The notes under the pieces were generated by a model. It made no database searches, was not told the origin of the DNA, and saw only the letters and a program-made list of their open reading frames with translations. Positions 1 to 8,079 of a DNA stretch of 64,000 nt are shown here, piece by piece. Position 1 is the stretch's first letter, and every line of letters starts with the position of its first letter. The position numbers and the translations under genes were made by a program. Origin of the DNA: Actinomadura sp. KC06 (GTDB taxonomy: Bacteria > Actinomycetota > Actinomycetes > Streptosporangiales > Streptosporangiaceae); assembly GCF_004348735.1 (NCBI RefSeq), contig NZ_SMKT01000002.1, positions 62,001 to 126,000 on the forward strand, read 5' to 3'.

Positions 1-355
1 GGTCGGGGAAGCCGCGGTCGAGCCGGGAGCTGAAGAAGGAGCCGAACCCGATGCTCGACGGCGGCAGCGGGAACGGCGAGAAGCCGCAGTTCCCGGTGAC
101 GTCGGTGGTCACGCCCTGGTGCAGGCGCGACGGCGCGGCCGGGTCGTGCTGGAGCGTGAAGTCGCTGTGGGTGTGCATGTCAACGAACCCCGGCAGCACC
201 AGCAGGCCGGTGGCGTCGAACACCGCCGCGCCGGCGGGCGGCTCGATCCGCGCCGCCAGCGCCGTCACCCGCTCACCCTCGATGAGCAGGTCGAGCACCG
301 CGTCGGTCCCGGTTCCGGGGTCGACGACGCGGCCGCCACGGATGATCTTCACCAC
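1..355 (-). CDS. N-acyl-D-amino-acid deacylase-type amidohydrolase (partial)
   Basis: This is the N-terminal part of a zinc amidohydrolase that runs off the left edge; about 118 residues are visible. The reading begins VVKIIRGGRVVDPGTGTDAV, then the metal-binding motif GFVDMHTHSD and the segment QGVTTDVTGNCGFSPFP, both diagnostic of the D-aminoacylase/N-acyl-D-amino-acid deacylase family. Family members hydrolyse N-acyl-D-amino acids to the free D-amino acid plus a fatty or acetic acid. The start is GTG at 355 or the adjacent GTG at 352, with GGAA about 10 bases upstream. It is transcribed divergently from the IclR operon, whose second gene is a D-amino-acid PLP enzyme, so a D-amino-acid role fits. 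The exact substrate cannot be read from the fragment. Confidence 0.85.
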   Translation of the reverse strand, partial: MVKIIRGGRVVDPGTGTDAVLDLLIEGERVTALAARIEPPAGAAVFDATGLLVLPGFVDMHTHSDFTLQHDPAAPSRLHQGVTTDVTGNCGFSPFPLPPSSIGFGSFFSSRLDRGFPD

Positions 356-459
356 TGTCGTTGCGTTCCATTCTGCGGTTTGGAGTTCCACTCAATGGGA
401 TGTTGTGGCAACCTAATCTCGCTGCCGCTCCCCGGTCAAGGCATTCTTTGGAGGCGTTC
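356..459. promoter_or_regulatory. Divergent promoter region with candidate IclR operator
   Basis: This short region lies between the divergent amidohydrolase and the iclR-like gene and is less GC-rich than its flanks. It contains TGGAGTTCCA at 381-390, a perfect 10-base palindrome, and TTCCA-5-TGGGA at 386-400, an imperfect inverted repeat. IclR regulators commonly bind such short palindromes in their own divergent promoter. The assignment rests on position and symmetry only. Confidence 0.4.
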
Positions 460-1206
460 GTGGTTCAGGTGGTCGATCGCGTCGGTGCGCTGCTCGCCGC
501 GTTCAGTCAGGAGGAACCCGTCCTCGGCCTCGCCGAATGCGCCGAGCGGGCGGGGTTGAGCAAGAGCTCGGCGCACCGGCTGCTGACCGGGCTCGCCGAG
601 ATCGGGCTGGTGGAGCGCGACCGGGCGGGCAACTGGCAGATCGGGGAGCTGCCGCTGCGGCTGGCCGCGATCCGGCTCTCGCACCGGACCATGCGGCGGG
701 AGGCCGTGGCGGCGCTGGTCGAGCTGGGCAGGCGTTTCGACGCCGCCACCGCGTTCTCCGTCCCGAACGGCGACGAGATGGTCTACGTGGAGCGCACCGA
801 CAGCAGCCTCCCGTTCGCGCCCAGCGCCCGGCTGGGCAGCACCGCGCCGATCTGGGAGGGCGCGGCCGGACGCGCCGTCCTGGCCCGGCTGGACCCCGGC
901 CGCCGGCGCGACCTCTGCGCCGGGCCCGGCTGGTCGGCGCTGCCCGAGGACGTGCGCGCCCGGATCACCGGCGATGTCGAGGAGTCCGTCACCCGCGGCT
1001 ACTCGGTGGACCGGGGCCAGTTCTTCGACGGGATCGCGGGGGTCGCGTCCGCGCTCGGCCCGCCGGGCGCACCGGCCGCCGCGCTCAGCCTGATCGTGTC
1101 GGTCGAGCGGATGTCGCCCGACCTGGAGCGCGAGATGGGCCGGGCGGTGTCCGAGCTGGCGCGCGAGATCAACGGCAGGACCGTCCTGCCCGGGACGGAC
1201 GCGTGA
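460..1206 (+). CDS. IclR-family transcriptional regulator
   Basis: This 248-residue protein has the IclR layout: an N-terminal winged helix-turn-helix (about residues 20-70, with the recognition segment AGLSKSSAHRLLTGL) and a C-terminal IclR effector domain (about 80-245, including TAPIWEGAAGRAVLA and RGYSVDRGQFFDGIAGVA). I chose GTG 460 because TTTGGAGG ends 5 bases upstream. An in-frame TTG at 361 would place the start inside the divergent promoter. The stop overlaps the GTG of the next gene, so regulator and enzymes are co-transcribed. It probably senses an intermediate of the D-amino-acid pathway and controls both its own operon and the divergent deacylase. The ligand is unknown. Confidence 0.9.
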   Translation: MVQVVDRVGALLAAFSQEEPVLGLAECAERAGLSKSSAHRLLTGLAEIGLVERDRAGNWQIGELPLRLAAIRLSHRTMRREAVAALVELGRRFDAATAFSVPNGDEMVYVERTDSSLPFAPSARLGSTAPIWEGAAGRAVLARLDPGRRRDLCAGPGWSALPEDVRARITGDVEESVTRGYSVDRGQFFDGIAGVASALGPPGAPAAALSLIVSVERMSPDLEREMGRAVSELAREINGRTVLPGTDA

Positions 1207-2303
1207 CGAGCGGCGACGGCTGGGCAGCCGTCTGCGCGGACGGCGGGCCGCCGACGCCGTTCCTCGCCGTGCACCATCCCCGGCTCCTCGCCAACGTCCG
1301 CGGCATGGCCGAACGCGTGGCGGCGCGGGGCGGGCACTCCACGCCCCATCAGAAGACGCACAAGTCCGCCGAGATCGCGCGTGCGCAGGTCGCGGCGGGC
1401 GCGAACAGGGCGACCGTCGCGACCGCGGCCGAGGCGGAGCTGGCCTTCGACGCCGGGTTCGAGGACGTCCTCGTCGCCTACCCGCCCGTCCCCGGCGGGC
1501 GCGCCGCCGCGCTGGCCGCGCTGACCGAGCGCGGCGGGGTCGCCGTCACCTGCTCGCGTCCCGAGCACGTCGGCGCGCTCGCGGCGACCGGCGCGGAGTT
1601 CGACGTCTACTGGGAGATCGACTCCGGGACGGGGCGCCTCGGCACCCCGCCCGGCCGTCCCACCGCAGACGCGGTCGCGGCCGCCCCGTTCGGCGGACGC
1701 GTCCGGCTGCGCGGGCTGATGACCTTCGCGGGGCACGCCTACGCCGCCGCCGACGCCGCCGGGCTCGCCGCCGTCCGCGACCAGCAGGACGACGCCCTGG
1801 TGAGCACGCGTGCGGCGCTGGCCGAGCGCGGGGTCGAGGCCGCCGTGCTCAGCGCGGGAGTCACCCCGCTGGCCCGCCTGGAATCCGGCCGCGCGGACGA
1901 GTACCGCTACGGCAACTACGTCTTCTACGACGCCACCCAGGTCGCGCTCGGCGGCCCGGACGCGGCCGAGTGCGCGCTCGCGGTGATCAGCACGGTGGTG
2001 GACGTCCCCGCGCCGGACCGGCTCGTCCTGGACGCGGGCTCCAAGAGCCTGCCCGCCGAGCGGATGACCAGCCTGACACCGGGATTCGGCCTGGTGGACG
2101 GGCATCCCGGCGTCGTCGTCGAGAAGCTGTACGAGGAGCACGGGCTCGCCGGATCGGCGGAGCCGCACGGCCTGACGCCCGGCGACCGCGTCGCCGTGAT
2201 CCCCAACCACGCCTGCACGGCGGTGAACCTGTTCGGCCGGTACGCGGTGCACGACGGGACGGACTTCGTCGACACCTGGCCGATCCGCGCACGCCGGCAC
2301 TGA
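1203..2303 (+). CDS. D-threonine aldolase / D-serine dehydratase-like PLP enzyme
   Basis: This 366-residue fold-type III PLP enzyme has an alanine-racemase N-terminal barrel. The segment TPHQKTHKSAEIA holds the PLP lysine (about K51). The C-terminal metal site is IPNHACTAVN, with H336 and C338. Family members cleave D-beta-hydroxy amino acids (D-threonine aldolase) or deaminate D-serine (DSD1). Eukaryotic D-serine dehydratases carry His plus Cys at the metal site and D-threonine aldolases His plus Asp, so the cysteine leans toward the DSD1 type. GTG 1203 overlaps the preceding stop (GTGA), implying coupled translation. The neighbouring L-threonine aldolase suggests that both stereoisomers of a beta-hydroxy amino acid are handled here. 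Confidence 0.85.
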   Translation: MTSGDGWAAVCADGGPPTPFLAVHHPRLLANVRGMAERVAARGGHSTPHQKTHKSAEIARAQVAAGANRATVATAAEAELAFDAGFEDVLVAYPPVPGGRAAALAALTERGGVAVTCSRPEHVGALAATGAEFDVYWEIDSGTGRLGTPPGRPTADAVAAAPFGGRVRLRGLMTFAGHAYAAADAAGLAAVRDQQDDALVSTRAALAERGVEAAVLSAGVTPLARLESGRADEYRYGNYVFYDATQVALGGPDAAECALAVISTVVDVPAPDRLVLDAGSKSLPAERMTSLTPGFGLVDGHPGVVVEKLYEEHGLAGSAEPHGLTPGDRVAVIPNHACTAVNLFGRYAVHDGTDFVDTWPIRARRH

Positions 2304-2328
2304 GCCGGAACCGAGAAAGGGACCCACG

Positions 2329-3267
2329 ATGACAGCGGTGAAGGAACGGCTCGCGGCCGGACCGGACCTGGACCTCGACACCGTCCGGTTCGGCTCCGGC
2401 GGCGGGCCCGCCGTGACGATCCTCGGCGGCGTGCACGGCGACGAGCCGGAGGGCGTCCTCGCCGCGTACCGGGTCGCGGACGAGCTCGCGTCGGCGCACG
2501 TCCGCGGCACGGTGACCGTGCTGCCCCGCGCGAACCCGCCCGCCCTCGCGGCGGGCACCCGGCACGGCGACGGTGGCGTGAACCTCGCCCGGGTCTTCCC
2601 CGGCGATCCCGGCGGCGACCTCAGCGCGCGGATCGCCCACGCGATCGCCCGCGAGCTGATCGAGCCCTGCGACCTGCTCATCGACCTGCACTCCGCCGGG
2701 CGCCGCTACCGGATGCCACCGATGTGCGGGTTCGGCGCGGCCGGGACGCTCGGCGGCCGCCCGCTGCTGGACGCGGCCCGCACGACGCCGTTCCCGTACC
2801 TGTGGGCGCACGCGTCGGTCGCGCCGGGCCGGTCCGTCAGCCACGCCGACGCGCTCGGGAAGCCGTGGGCCTACTTCGAGAGCGGCGGGGGCGGCGCGCT
2901 GCGCGAGGCCGACCTCGACCTTTACGTGCGGGGCGTCCTGCGTCTGCTTGAGGTGGCGGGCGCGGTCGAGCCCGTGTCGTTCGCCGGGCCGCCGCCCGGA
3001 CGCCAGACGGTCGTGACCGGCGGGGACGGCGACACCGACACCGGCGTCCTGATCACGGTGCCGGGGTCGTTCGCCTCGTCCGTCTCGGCCGGGGACGCGG
3101 TGAGCTCCGGGCAGCGGATCGGCGCCGTGTACGACGACGCCGGGCGGCGGGCCGAGGTAGTGCGGGCCCCGTCGTCCGGGATCGTCATGATGCTGCGGCA
3201 CGAGCTGCGCGTGGCACCGGGCGACGTTGCCGCGATCGTCGCGGGGGCGGACCGCCGTGCGGCTTGA
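2329..3267 (+). CDS. Succinylglutamate desuccinylase/aspartoacylase-family zinc deacylase
   Basis: This 312-residue protein of the AstE/AspA branch of zinc carboxypeptidase-like enzymes removes N-acyl groups from amino-acid derivatives. The first metal motif is GGVHGDEPEG (H36, E39), the third ligand is in LIDLHSAG (H121), and a likely catalytic glutamate is in YFESGGGG (E184). The C-terminal beta domain (about 215-310) contains a lipoyl/barrel-like stretch typical of the family. ATG 2329 is preceded by GAGAAAGGGA. It lies 25 bases after the PLP enzyme in the same operon. The substrate is probably an N-acyl amino acid rather than succinylglutamate, because no arginine succinyltransferase genes are nearby. 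Confidence 0.85.
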   Translation: MTAVKERLAAGPDLDLDTVRFGSGGGPAVTILGGVHGDEPEGVLAAYRVADELASAHVRGTVTVLPRANPPALAAGTRHGDGGVNLARVFPGDPGGDLSARIAHAIARELIEPCDLLIDLHSAGRRYRMPPMCGFGAAGTLGGRPLLDAARTTPFPYLWAHASVAPGRSVSHADALGKPWAYFESGGGGALREADLDLYVRGVLRLLEVAGAVEPVSFAGPPPGRQTVVTGGDGDTDTGVLITVPGSFASSVSAGDAVSSGQRIGAVYDDAGRRAEVVRAPSSGIVMMLRHELRVAPGDVAAIVAGADRRAA

Positions 3268-3976
3268 CGCGAACGTCGACCTGGTCGGCGGCGGACGGCT
3301 CGGCGCCGGGCTCAGCAACGCCTACGACAGCAACGTCTACCTGCTGCGCGGCGCGGACGGCGCCTGGCTCGCCGACACCGGGAGCGGCCTCGACCAGCAG
3401 GTTCTGCTCGCCCGCGTCCGCGAGGCGCTCGGCGGTCTCCCGCTGCGCGGCGCCGTGCTCACGCACGCGCACGCCGACCACGCGGGCGGCGCCGCCGGGC
3501 TCGCCGCGCAGGGCGCCACGATCGTCGCCGGGGCGCACACAGCCCAACTCGTCCGAGCCGCCGACCCCGGTCCGCTGGGCCTCGACGCCGCGCTGCGCGC
3601 CGGGATCTACCCGCCTGACTACCGGTTCGTGCCCTGCCCCGGCGTGCTGACGCCGGACGAGGCGGACCTGGGCCCGCTCCGGGCGCTCCCGACGCCGGGG
3701 CACAGCGCCGACCACACCGCCTACCTGTTCACCGCGGGCGGCACGACCTACGCCTGCACGGGCGACCTGCTCTTCAGCCGGGGACGGATCGTCCTGCCGG
3801 GTGCCGAGGACGCCGACGTCCAGGAGCTGCGGCGGTCGCTGGTAAGGCTCCGCGACGCACGGCCCGACGTCCTGCTCCCCGGCCACGGCACGCCGGTGAT
3901 GGCGGACGCGTCCTGGCACATCGAGCAGGCCCTCGCCGCCTTCGACCTGGGGCGGCTGCCCGCCTCGTTCACCTGA
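3257..3976 (+). CDS. Metallo-beta-lactamase-fold hydrolase
   Basis: This 239-residue protein carries the MBL zinc-site signature THAHADHAGG (H70, H72, D74, H75). Later ligands are in PTPGHSADHTAYL and LLPGHGTPV. There is no signal peptide, so it is cytoplasmic. Most MBL proteins of this size are thioesterases, lactonases or glyoxalase-like hydrolases rather than antibiotic lactamases. GTG 3257 overlaps the end of the deacylase gene by 11 bases. An earlier in-frame start at 3227 would lengthen the overlap and lacks a better binding site. In this operon it may hydrolyse an acyl, lactam or thioester intermediate of amino-acid derivative breakdown. Confidence 0.85.
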   Translation: MRLDANVDLVGGGRLGAGLSNAYDSNVYLLRGADGAWLADTGSGLDQQVLLARVREALGGLPLRGAVLTHAHADHAGGAAGLAAQGATIVAGAHTAQLVRAADPGPLGLDAALRAGIYPPDYRFVPCPGVLTPDEADLGPLRALPTPGHSADHTAYLFTAGGTTYACTGDLLFSRGRIVLPGAEDADVQELRRSLVRLRDARPDVLLPGHGTPVMADASWHIEQALAAFDLGRLPASFT

Positions 3977-3989
3977 AAAGGAACGTTCC

Positions 3990-4739
3990 ATGAGCAAGAG
4001 CGTCATCGTCACCGGCGGCGGAGGCGGCATCGGAGCCGCCATCACCCGGCGGCTCGCCGCGCCCGGCCGGACCGTCGTCGTCTTCGAGGCCGGGCCGGAC
4101 GCCGTCGAACGCGCCCGCGCCGAGCTGGCGGGCATCGCCGAGGTGATGGCGGTCGACGCCGGCGACCCGGCCGCGATCGGCGCGGCCGTCGCCGAGGCCG
4201 CCGCCGCGCACGGGCCGCCGGAGATCCTGGTGAACTGCGCGGCCGTGACCGGCGCCCCCGCCAAGGCGCCGCTGCTCGACACGTCCGACGAGCTGCTGGC
4301 GCGCATCCTCGCGGTCAACACCGCCGGGCCGTTCACCTGCGCCCGCGAGGCCGCGCGGCACATGGTCGCGGCGGGCGGCGGCACCATCGTCAACATCGGG
4401 TCGATCGCCGCGCACCGGGGCCAGCTCGACGCCGCCGCCTACACCGTCAGCAAGTCCGCGATGACCGGGCTGACCCGTGCGCTCGCCGTGGAGCTCGGGC
4501 CGGCGGGCGTGCGGGTCGTCCAGGTCGACCCGGGCGACATCAGCACCCCGCGCAGCGACCGGCTCGTCGAGCTGGTCGAGACCGACCGGGCACGCCCTGG
4601 CGTCTCGGGCCTGCCGCCGCTCGGCCGCCGCGGGCGGCCGGAGGAGATCGCCGAGGTGGTGGCGTTCCTCTGCTCGCCGGGGGCCTCGTTCGTCTCCGGC
4701 GCCCAGATCGTCGTCGACGGCGGATACCTCGCCGGATAG
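3990..4739 (+). CDS. Short-chain dehydrogenase/reductase (SDR)
   Basis: This 249-residue classical SDR has the cofactor motif VTGGGGGIGAA at the N-terminus, the structural NCAAV segment, a catalytic serine in VNIGSIAA and the active-site YTVSK (Y151, K155). It ends in the common GAQIVVDGGYLAG tail. The enzyme should oxidise or reduce a hydroxyl/carbonyl group with NAD(P). ATG 3990 follows AAAAGGAACG closely and lies 13 bases after the MBL gene. Between a PLP lyase and a threonine aldolase, it may oxidise a beta-hydroxy amino acid or process the aldehyde released by aldol cleavage. Confidence 0.85.
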   Translation: MSKSVIVTGGGGGIGAAITRRLAAPGRTVVVFEAGPDAVERARAELAGIAEVMAVDAGDPAAIGAAVAEAAAAHGPPEILVNCAAVTGAPAKAPLLDTSDELLARILAVNTAGPFTCAREAARHMVAAGGGTIVNIGSIAAHRGQLDAAAYTVSKSAMTGLTRALAVELGPAGVRVVQVDPGDISTPRSDRLVELVETDRARPGVSGLPPLGRRGRPEEIAEVVAFLCSPGASFVSGAQIVVDGGYLAG

Positions 4740-4747
4740 GGAAACCC

Positions 4748-5782
4748 ATGATCGATCTTCGCTCCGACGTCAAGACGCTGCCCACCGAGGGCATGCTGCG
4801 CGCGATGACCACCGCCCCGCTCGGCGACGAGCAGGAGCGCGAGGACCCCACCGTCCTCGCCCTGGAGGACGACCTCGCCGGGCTGCTCGGCCAGGAGGCG
4901 GCCGTGTTCGTCCCCTCCGCGACGATGGCCAACCAGATCGCGATGCTGTGCCAGGTGGAGCGCGGCCAGGAGATCCTCGGGGAAGAGCACAGCCACATGT
5001 TCCGGTACGAGGCGGGCGGCCCCGCCTTCCTCGCCGGCGCCGTCCTCACCGGCCTGCCGGGGACGGCCGGGGTGTTCACCGGGGGCCAGGTCCGCGAGAT
5101 CGCCCAGGTCCGGGACTCCGAGCACCGGCCCCGGACCGCGCTCGCCCTCGTCGAGAACACCCACAACGTCTCCGGCGGACGGGTCTGGCCGCTCCCCGCC
5201 CTGGACGACCTCTACGACACCTGCGACGAGCTGGGACTCGCCGTCCACATCGACGGGGCTCGCCTCTTCAACGCGTCCGTGGCGCTGGACGTCCCGCCCG
5301 CCCGGATCACCGCGCGGGCGCGGACCGTCGCCGTCTGCTTCTCCAAGGGCCTCGGCTGCCCCGCCGGAGCGGCCCTCGTCGGCCGCGCCGGCGTGCTCGC
5401 CCCCGCCCGCCGGATCCGCCAGATGCTCGGCGGCTCGCTCCGCCAGGCCGGCGTCCTGGCGGGCGCGGCCCGTTACGCGCTCAAGAACAACGTCGCCCGG
5501 CTGGCCGACGACCACGCCAACGCGCGCACCCTCGCCGCCCTGCTCGCCGAAGACGGCCTGCCCGTCGACCCCGCCGCGACCGACACCAACTTCGTCTTCC
5601 TGGACGTGGCGCCGCTCGGCCTCGCCCGCGACGCCGCCCGGGACCGGCTGCGCTCCGGCGGCGTCCTGTGGTCCAACTCGCACCACCCCACCCTCCTGCG
5701 CGCCGTCACCCACCTCGGCCACTCCAAGACCGACGTCCAGACCGCCGCGACCCGCACCATCCGTTCCCTGACCACGGGCTGA
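4748..5782 (+). CDS. ltaE: L-threonine aldolase (beta-eliminating lyase family)
   Basis: This 344-residue fold-type I PLP enzyme begins IDLRSDVKTLPT and contains FVPSATMANQIA, IDGARLFNA and the PLP lysine in CFSKGLGCPAGA (K200), all matching low-specificity L-threonine aldolases. The reaction cleaves L-threonine, L-allo-threonine or related beta-hydroxy amino acids to glycine and an aldehyde. The length matches the family (about 335-350). It is the last gene of the IclR operon, 8 bases after the SDR, and its stop is embedded in a strong hairpin. With the upstream DSD1-type enzyme, the operon covers both D and L beta-hydroxy amino acids. Confidence 0.88.
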   Translation: MIDLRSDVKTLPTEGMLRAMTTAPLGDEQEREDPTVLALEDDLAGLLGQEAAVFVPSATMANQIAMLCQVERGQEILGEEHSHMFRYEAGGPAFLAGAVLTGLPGTAGVFTGGQVREIAQVRDSEHRPRTALALVENTHNVSGGRVWPLPALDDLYDTCDELGLAVHIDGARLFNASVALDVPPARITARARTVAVCFSKGLGCPAGAALVGRAGVLAPARRIRQMLGGSLRQAGVLAGAARYALKNNVARLADDHANARTLAALLAEDGLPVDPAATDTNFVFLDVAPLGLARDAARDRLRSGGVLWSNSHHPTLLRAVTHLGHSKTDVQTAATRTIRSLTTG

Positions 5783-5804
5783 ACGCCTCGGGGGCGGCGT
5801 TCAG
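5779..5804. terminator. Bidirectional hairpin terminator
   Basis: A perfect 9-base-pair stem, CTGAACGCC and GGCGTTCAG, encloses an 8-base G-rich loop. It overlaps the stop of the threonine aldolase gene and lies between two convergent operons, so it can serve both. There is no long T tract, which is usual for actinobacterial terminators. Confidence 0.7.
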
Positions 5805-5836
5805 GTCTTCCCGGAGGCGAGCCGTCGCTCTGCCGG

Positions 5837-7057
5837 TCAGTGCCAGATCGTCCGCAGGACGCGCATGACGTTGCCGCCCGTGACCTTGAGGATGTCCTCG
5901 TCGCTCCAGCCCTCCCGGACGAGCCATCCCACGATGTTGTGGAAGCACTCGCTCGGGTTCTCCAGGCCCGCGACGTGGTCCACCGTGGGATGCGACGGCG
6001 TCCCGGCCGCCTGGTGGACGCCGAGGTTGGCGGCGAAGACGCGGTGCGAGCCGACATGGTCGCCGTACATGGTGTCCGGGCCGAACGCGACGTGGTCGAT
6101 GCCCATGAGCTCGACGCAGTACATGAAGTGGTCCATGACCGAGTCGAGGGTGTGGACGGGGTGGTCCGGCGAGATGGTGGTGTGCGGGGCGGCCTCCAGG
6201 CCGAGCACGCCGCCCGACTCGGCGCAGGCGCGCAGGACGTCGTCGGGCTTGAGCCGCGGGATCGGCCACAGCGCGCGGGCCCCGGCATGGGTGATCAGCA
6301 CCGGCTTCTCGGACGCCTCGATGGTGTCCAGTGACGTCCGGTCGCCCGAGTGCGAGACGTCGATGACGATGCCGAGCTTGTTCATCCGCTCCACGGCCCG
6401 CCTGCCGAAGACGGTGAGGCCGCCGTCGCCCGCCTCCTTGAGCCCGCTGCCGAGGGCGTTGGACTCGGAGTACGCGATCCCCATCTGGCGGATGCCGAAG
6501 CCGTAGAGGATGTCGAGCCGGTCGACCTCGTTCTCGATGGGCGTCGAGCATTCCAGGCCCATGACCATCGCGAGGCCGCCGCGCCGGTGCGCCTCCTCGA
6601 TGTCGGAGACGCGGTGCGCGACGCGGATGTAGTCCTGGTGGGCGATGTCGGACAGCCGCATGCCGAGGTCGTACAGGACGTCGTCCCATTTCCAGCCGGA
6701 CCTGCTGGTCACGCAGCAGGTGCCGCCGAGGAGGTTGTCGAAGACGGCGGTGAGGCCGGAGCGCGAGAGCCCCTCGTAGGCGGTGTGCTGGCGTCCGGTG
6801 CGGATGTAGTCGAAGGCCTGGTCGAGGTTCTGGGCGTGCCGTGTCGGGTGGTCGTGCAGGCTGATGACGATGTTGTCGTCGATCAGCGCCTGCCGCCGCT
6901 TGTCCTGCTCCGGGGTGAGGCCGAGGTCGTAGGCGGGGAGACGGTCCAGCTCGGGCGCAAGGTCGAAGGTCTCGTAGTCGGCGCCCTCGTCCAGGTAGGA
7001 GAAGGAGCGGTATCCCTCGTGGCGGGGTGCGCGGTACGGGAGTCCGGCGGCGGTCAT
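5837..7057 (-). CDS. Membrane-dipeptidase-type metallopeptidase (M19)
   Basis: This 406-residue M19/renal dipeptidase-family protein hydrolyses dipeptides and often tolerates a D-residue at the C-terminal side. Visible signatures are VISLHDHPT (H68, H70), AMVMGLECSTP, VIDVSHSG, LITHAGARAL and the C-terminal GGNVMRVL. The usual first metal motif is H-x-D. Here it reads H-D-H, so the second ligand is changed or shifted. There is no signal peptide, so it is likely cytoplasmic. ATG 7057 overlaps the preceding stop (ATGA) and has GAGGA upstream. It is the last gene of the transporter operon. Together with the gamma-glutamyltransferase gene it could complete gamma-glutamyl-peptide breakdown. Confidence 0.85.
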   Translation of the reverse strand: MTAAGLPYRAPRHEGYRSFSYLDEGADYETFDLAPELDRLPAYDLGLTPEQDKRRQALIDDNIVISLHDHPTRHAQNLDQAFDYIRTGRQHTAYEGLSRSGLTAVFDNLLGGTCCVTSRSGWKWDDVLYDLGMRLSDIAHQDYIRVAHRVSDIEEAHRRGGLAMVMGLECSTPIENEVDRLDILYGFGIRQMGIAYSESNALGSGLKEAGDGGLTVFGRRAVERMNKLGIVIDVSHSGDRTSLDTIEASEKPVLITHAGARALWPIPRLKPDDVLRACAESGGVLGLEAAPHTTISPDHPVHTLDSVMDHFMYCVELMGIDHVAFGPDTMYGDHVGSHRVFAANLGVHQAAGTPSHPTVDHVAGLENPSECFHNIVGWLVREGWSDEDILKVTGGNVMRVLRTIWH

Positions 7058-8079
7058 GCGGTCGTCCTCTTCATCAGTGACACGAGATGGTCCAGGCAGG
7101 CGGTGCCGCGCCCGACGGTCCCCTGTTCGGCGCCGTGGACGAGGTCCAGCAGGCCGGTGAGGAGCGGCACGTCGCGGCCCTGCTCGCGGGCGAGGGCGAC
7201 GACGGGGCCGACGATCTGGTCGACTTCGGTCTGGCGGCGGTGGACGGCGAGGTCGCGCCAGACTCCGGTCCGTCCGATGCCGTGGGCGTGCCAGTAGTCC
7301 TGCTGCGCTTTCCAGGCGGCGTCCGCGCGGGCGGCGTCGCGCGGGACGGCGGTGAAGACGGCGGGGTCGAAGCCGTCTAGCGCTACGCATCGGACGCCGT
7401 CCGCGGCCGCGACGCCGACGACTTCGGCGATCAGGGCCTCGAACATGGGGCGGTACTCCGTCCAGCCGAAGATGACCGGGACGTCCTCGTCGACGAGCGC
7501 CGTCGCGATGTAGGCCGCTCCTATGGCGGCCTTGCTCCACAGGGCGCCCGCGATGTTGCCGGTCGCCTCCGCGTGGTGGAAGTCCCTGGTGAAGGTGTCG
7601 GCGAGTTCCTGCGTCCGCGCGGACGGACGGCCGTCCATCTCGCCGACGAGCAGGGTGCCGGGGCCCATGTAGTGGATCACGCCGGGGGACGCGTAGTAGC
7701 CGCCGAAGGTGAGCAGCGAGCCGACGACCCGGTCCTGCCCCACCAGCGCGCCGATCTTGGCCTCTTCCAGCCCGTTCTGCATCGAGACGACGTACCCGTC
7801 GCCGGTCAGGAGCGGCGCGATCGGCTCCAGGGCGTCGGCGGTGTGCCGGGCCTTCACCGCGAGCAGGACGGTGCTCAGCGGCTCGTCCAGCTCGGACGTG
7901 TGGAGGGCGCGGACGGCGACGGTCCGCTCGGCGTGGCCGGTCAGCGTCAGCCCGTTCTCCCTGATCGCCTCGACATGCTCCTCGTTCGCGTCGACCACCG
8001 TGACGTCGTGCCCGGCCGGGACGAGGTGCGCCGCGACGATCCCGCCGATGGCGCCGGCTCCGACGATGTGGACCCTCAT
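7054..8079 (-). CDS. 2-dehydropantoate 2-reductase-like (ApbA/PanE family)
   Basis: This 341-residue two-domain oxidoreductase has the N-terminal Rossmann motif HIVGAGAIGG, the central VKARHTADAL and QNGLEEAK segments, and an ApbA C-terminal helical domain. Family members reduce 2-oxo acids such as ketopantoate with NADPH. It is somewhat longer than pantothenate-pathway PanE and sits in a catabolic operon, so it more likely acts on another 2-oxo or 2-hydroxy acid. Both ends overlap neighbouring genes by 4 bases (ATGA). I chose ATG 8079 because the Rossmann motif begins immediately after it. Confidence 0.82.
   Translation of the reverse strand: MRVHIVGAGAIGGIVAAHLVPAGHDVTVVDANEEHVEAIRENGLTLTGHAERTVAVRALHTSELDEPLSTVLLAVKARHTADALEPIAPLLTGDGYVVSMQNGLEEAKIGALVGQDRVVGSLLTFGGYYASPGVIHYMGPGTLLVGEMDGRPSARTQELADTFTRDFHHAEATGNIAGALWSKAAIGAAYIATALVDEDVPVIFGWTEYRPMFEALIAEVVGVAAADGVRCVALDGFDPAVFTAVPRDAARADAAWKAQQDYWHAHGIGRTGVWRDLAVHRRQTEVDQIVGPVVALAREQGRDVPLLTGLLDLVHGAEQGTVGRGTACLDHLVSLMKRTTA

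Noticed and set aside
361-459. TTG 361 as start of the IclR regulator
   Set aside because: GTG 460 has a strong GGAGG at the right distance, and the extension would cover the divergent promoter.
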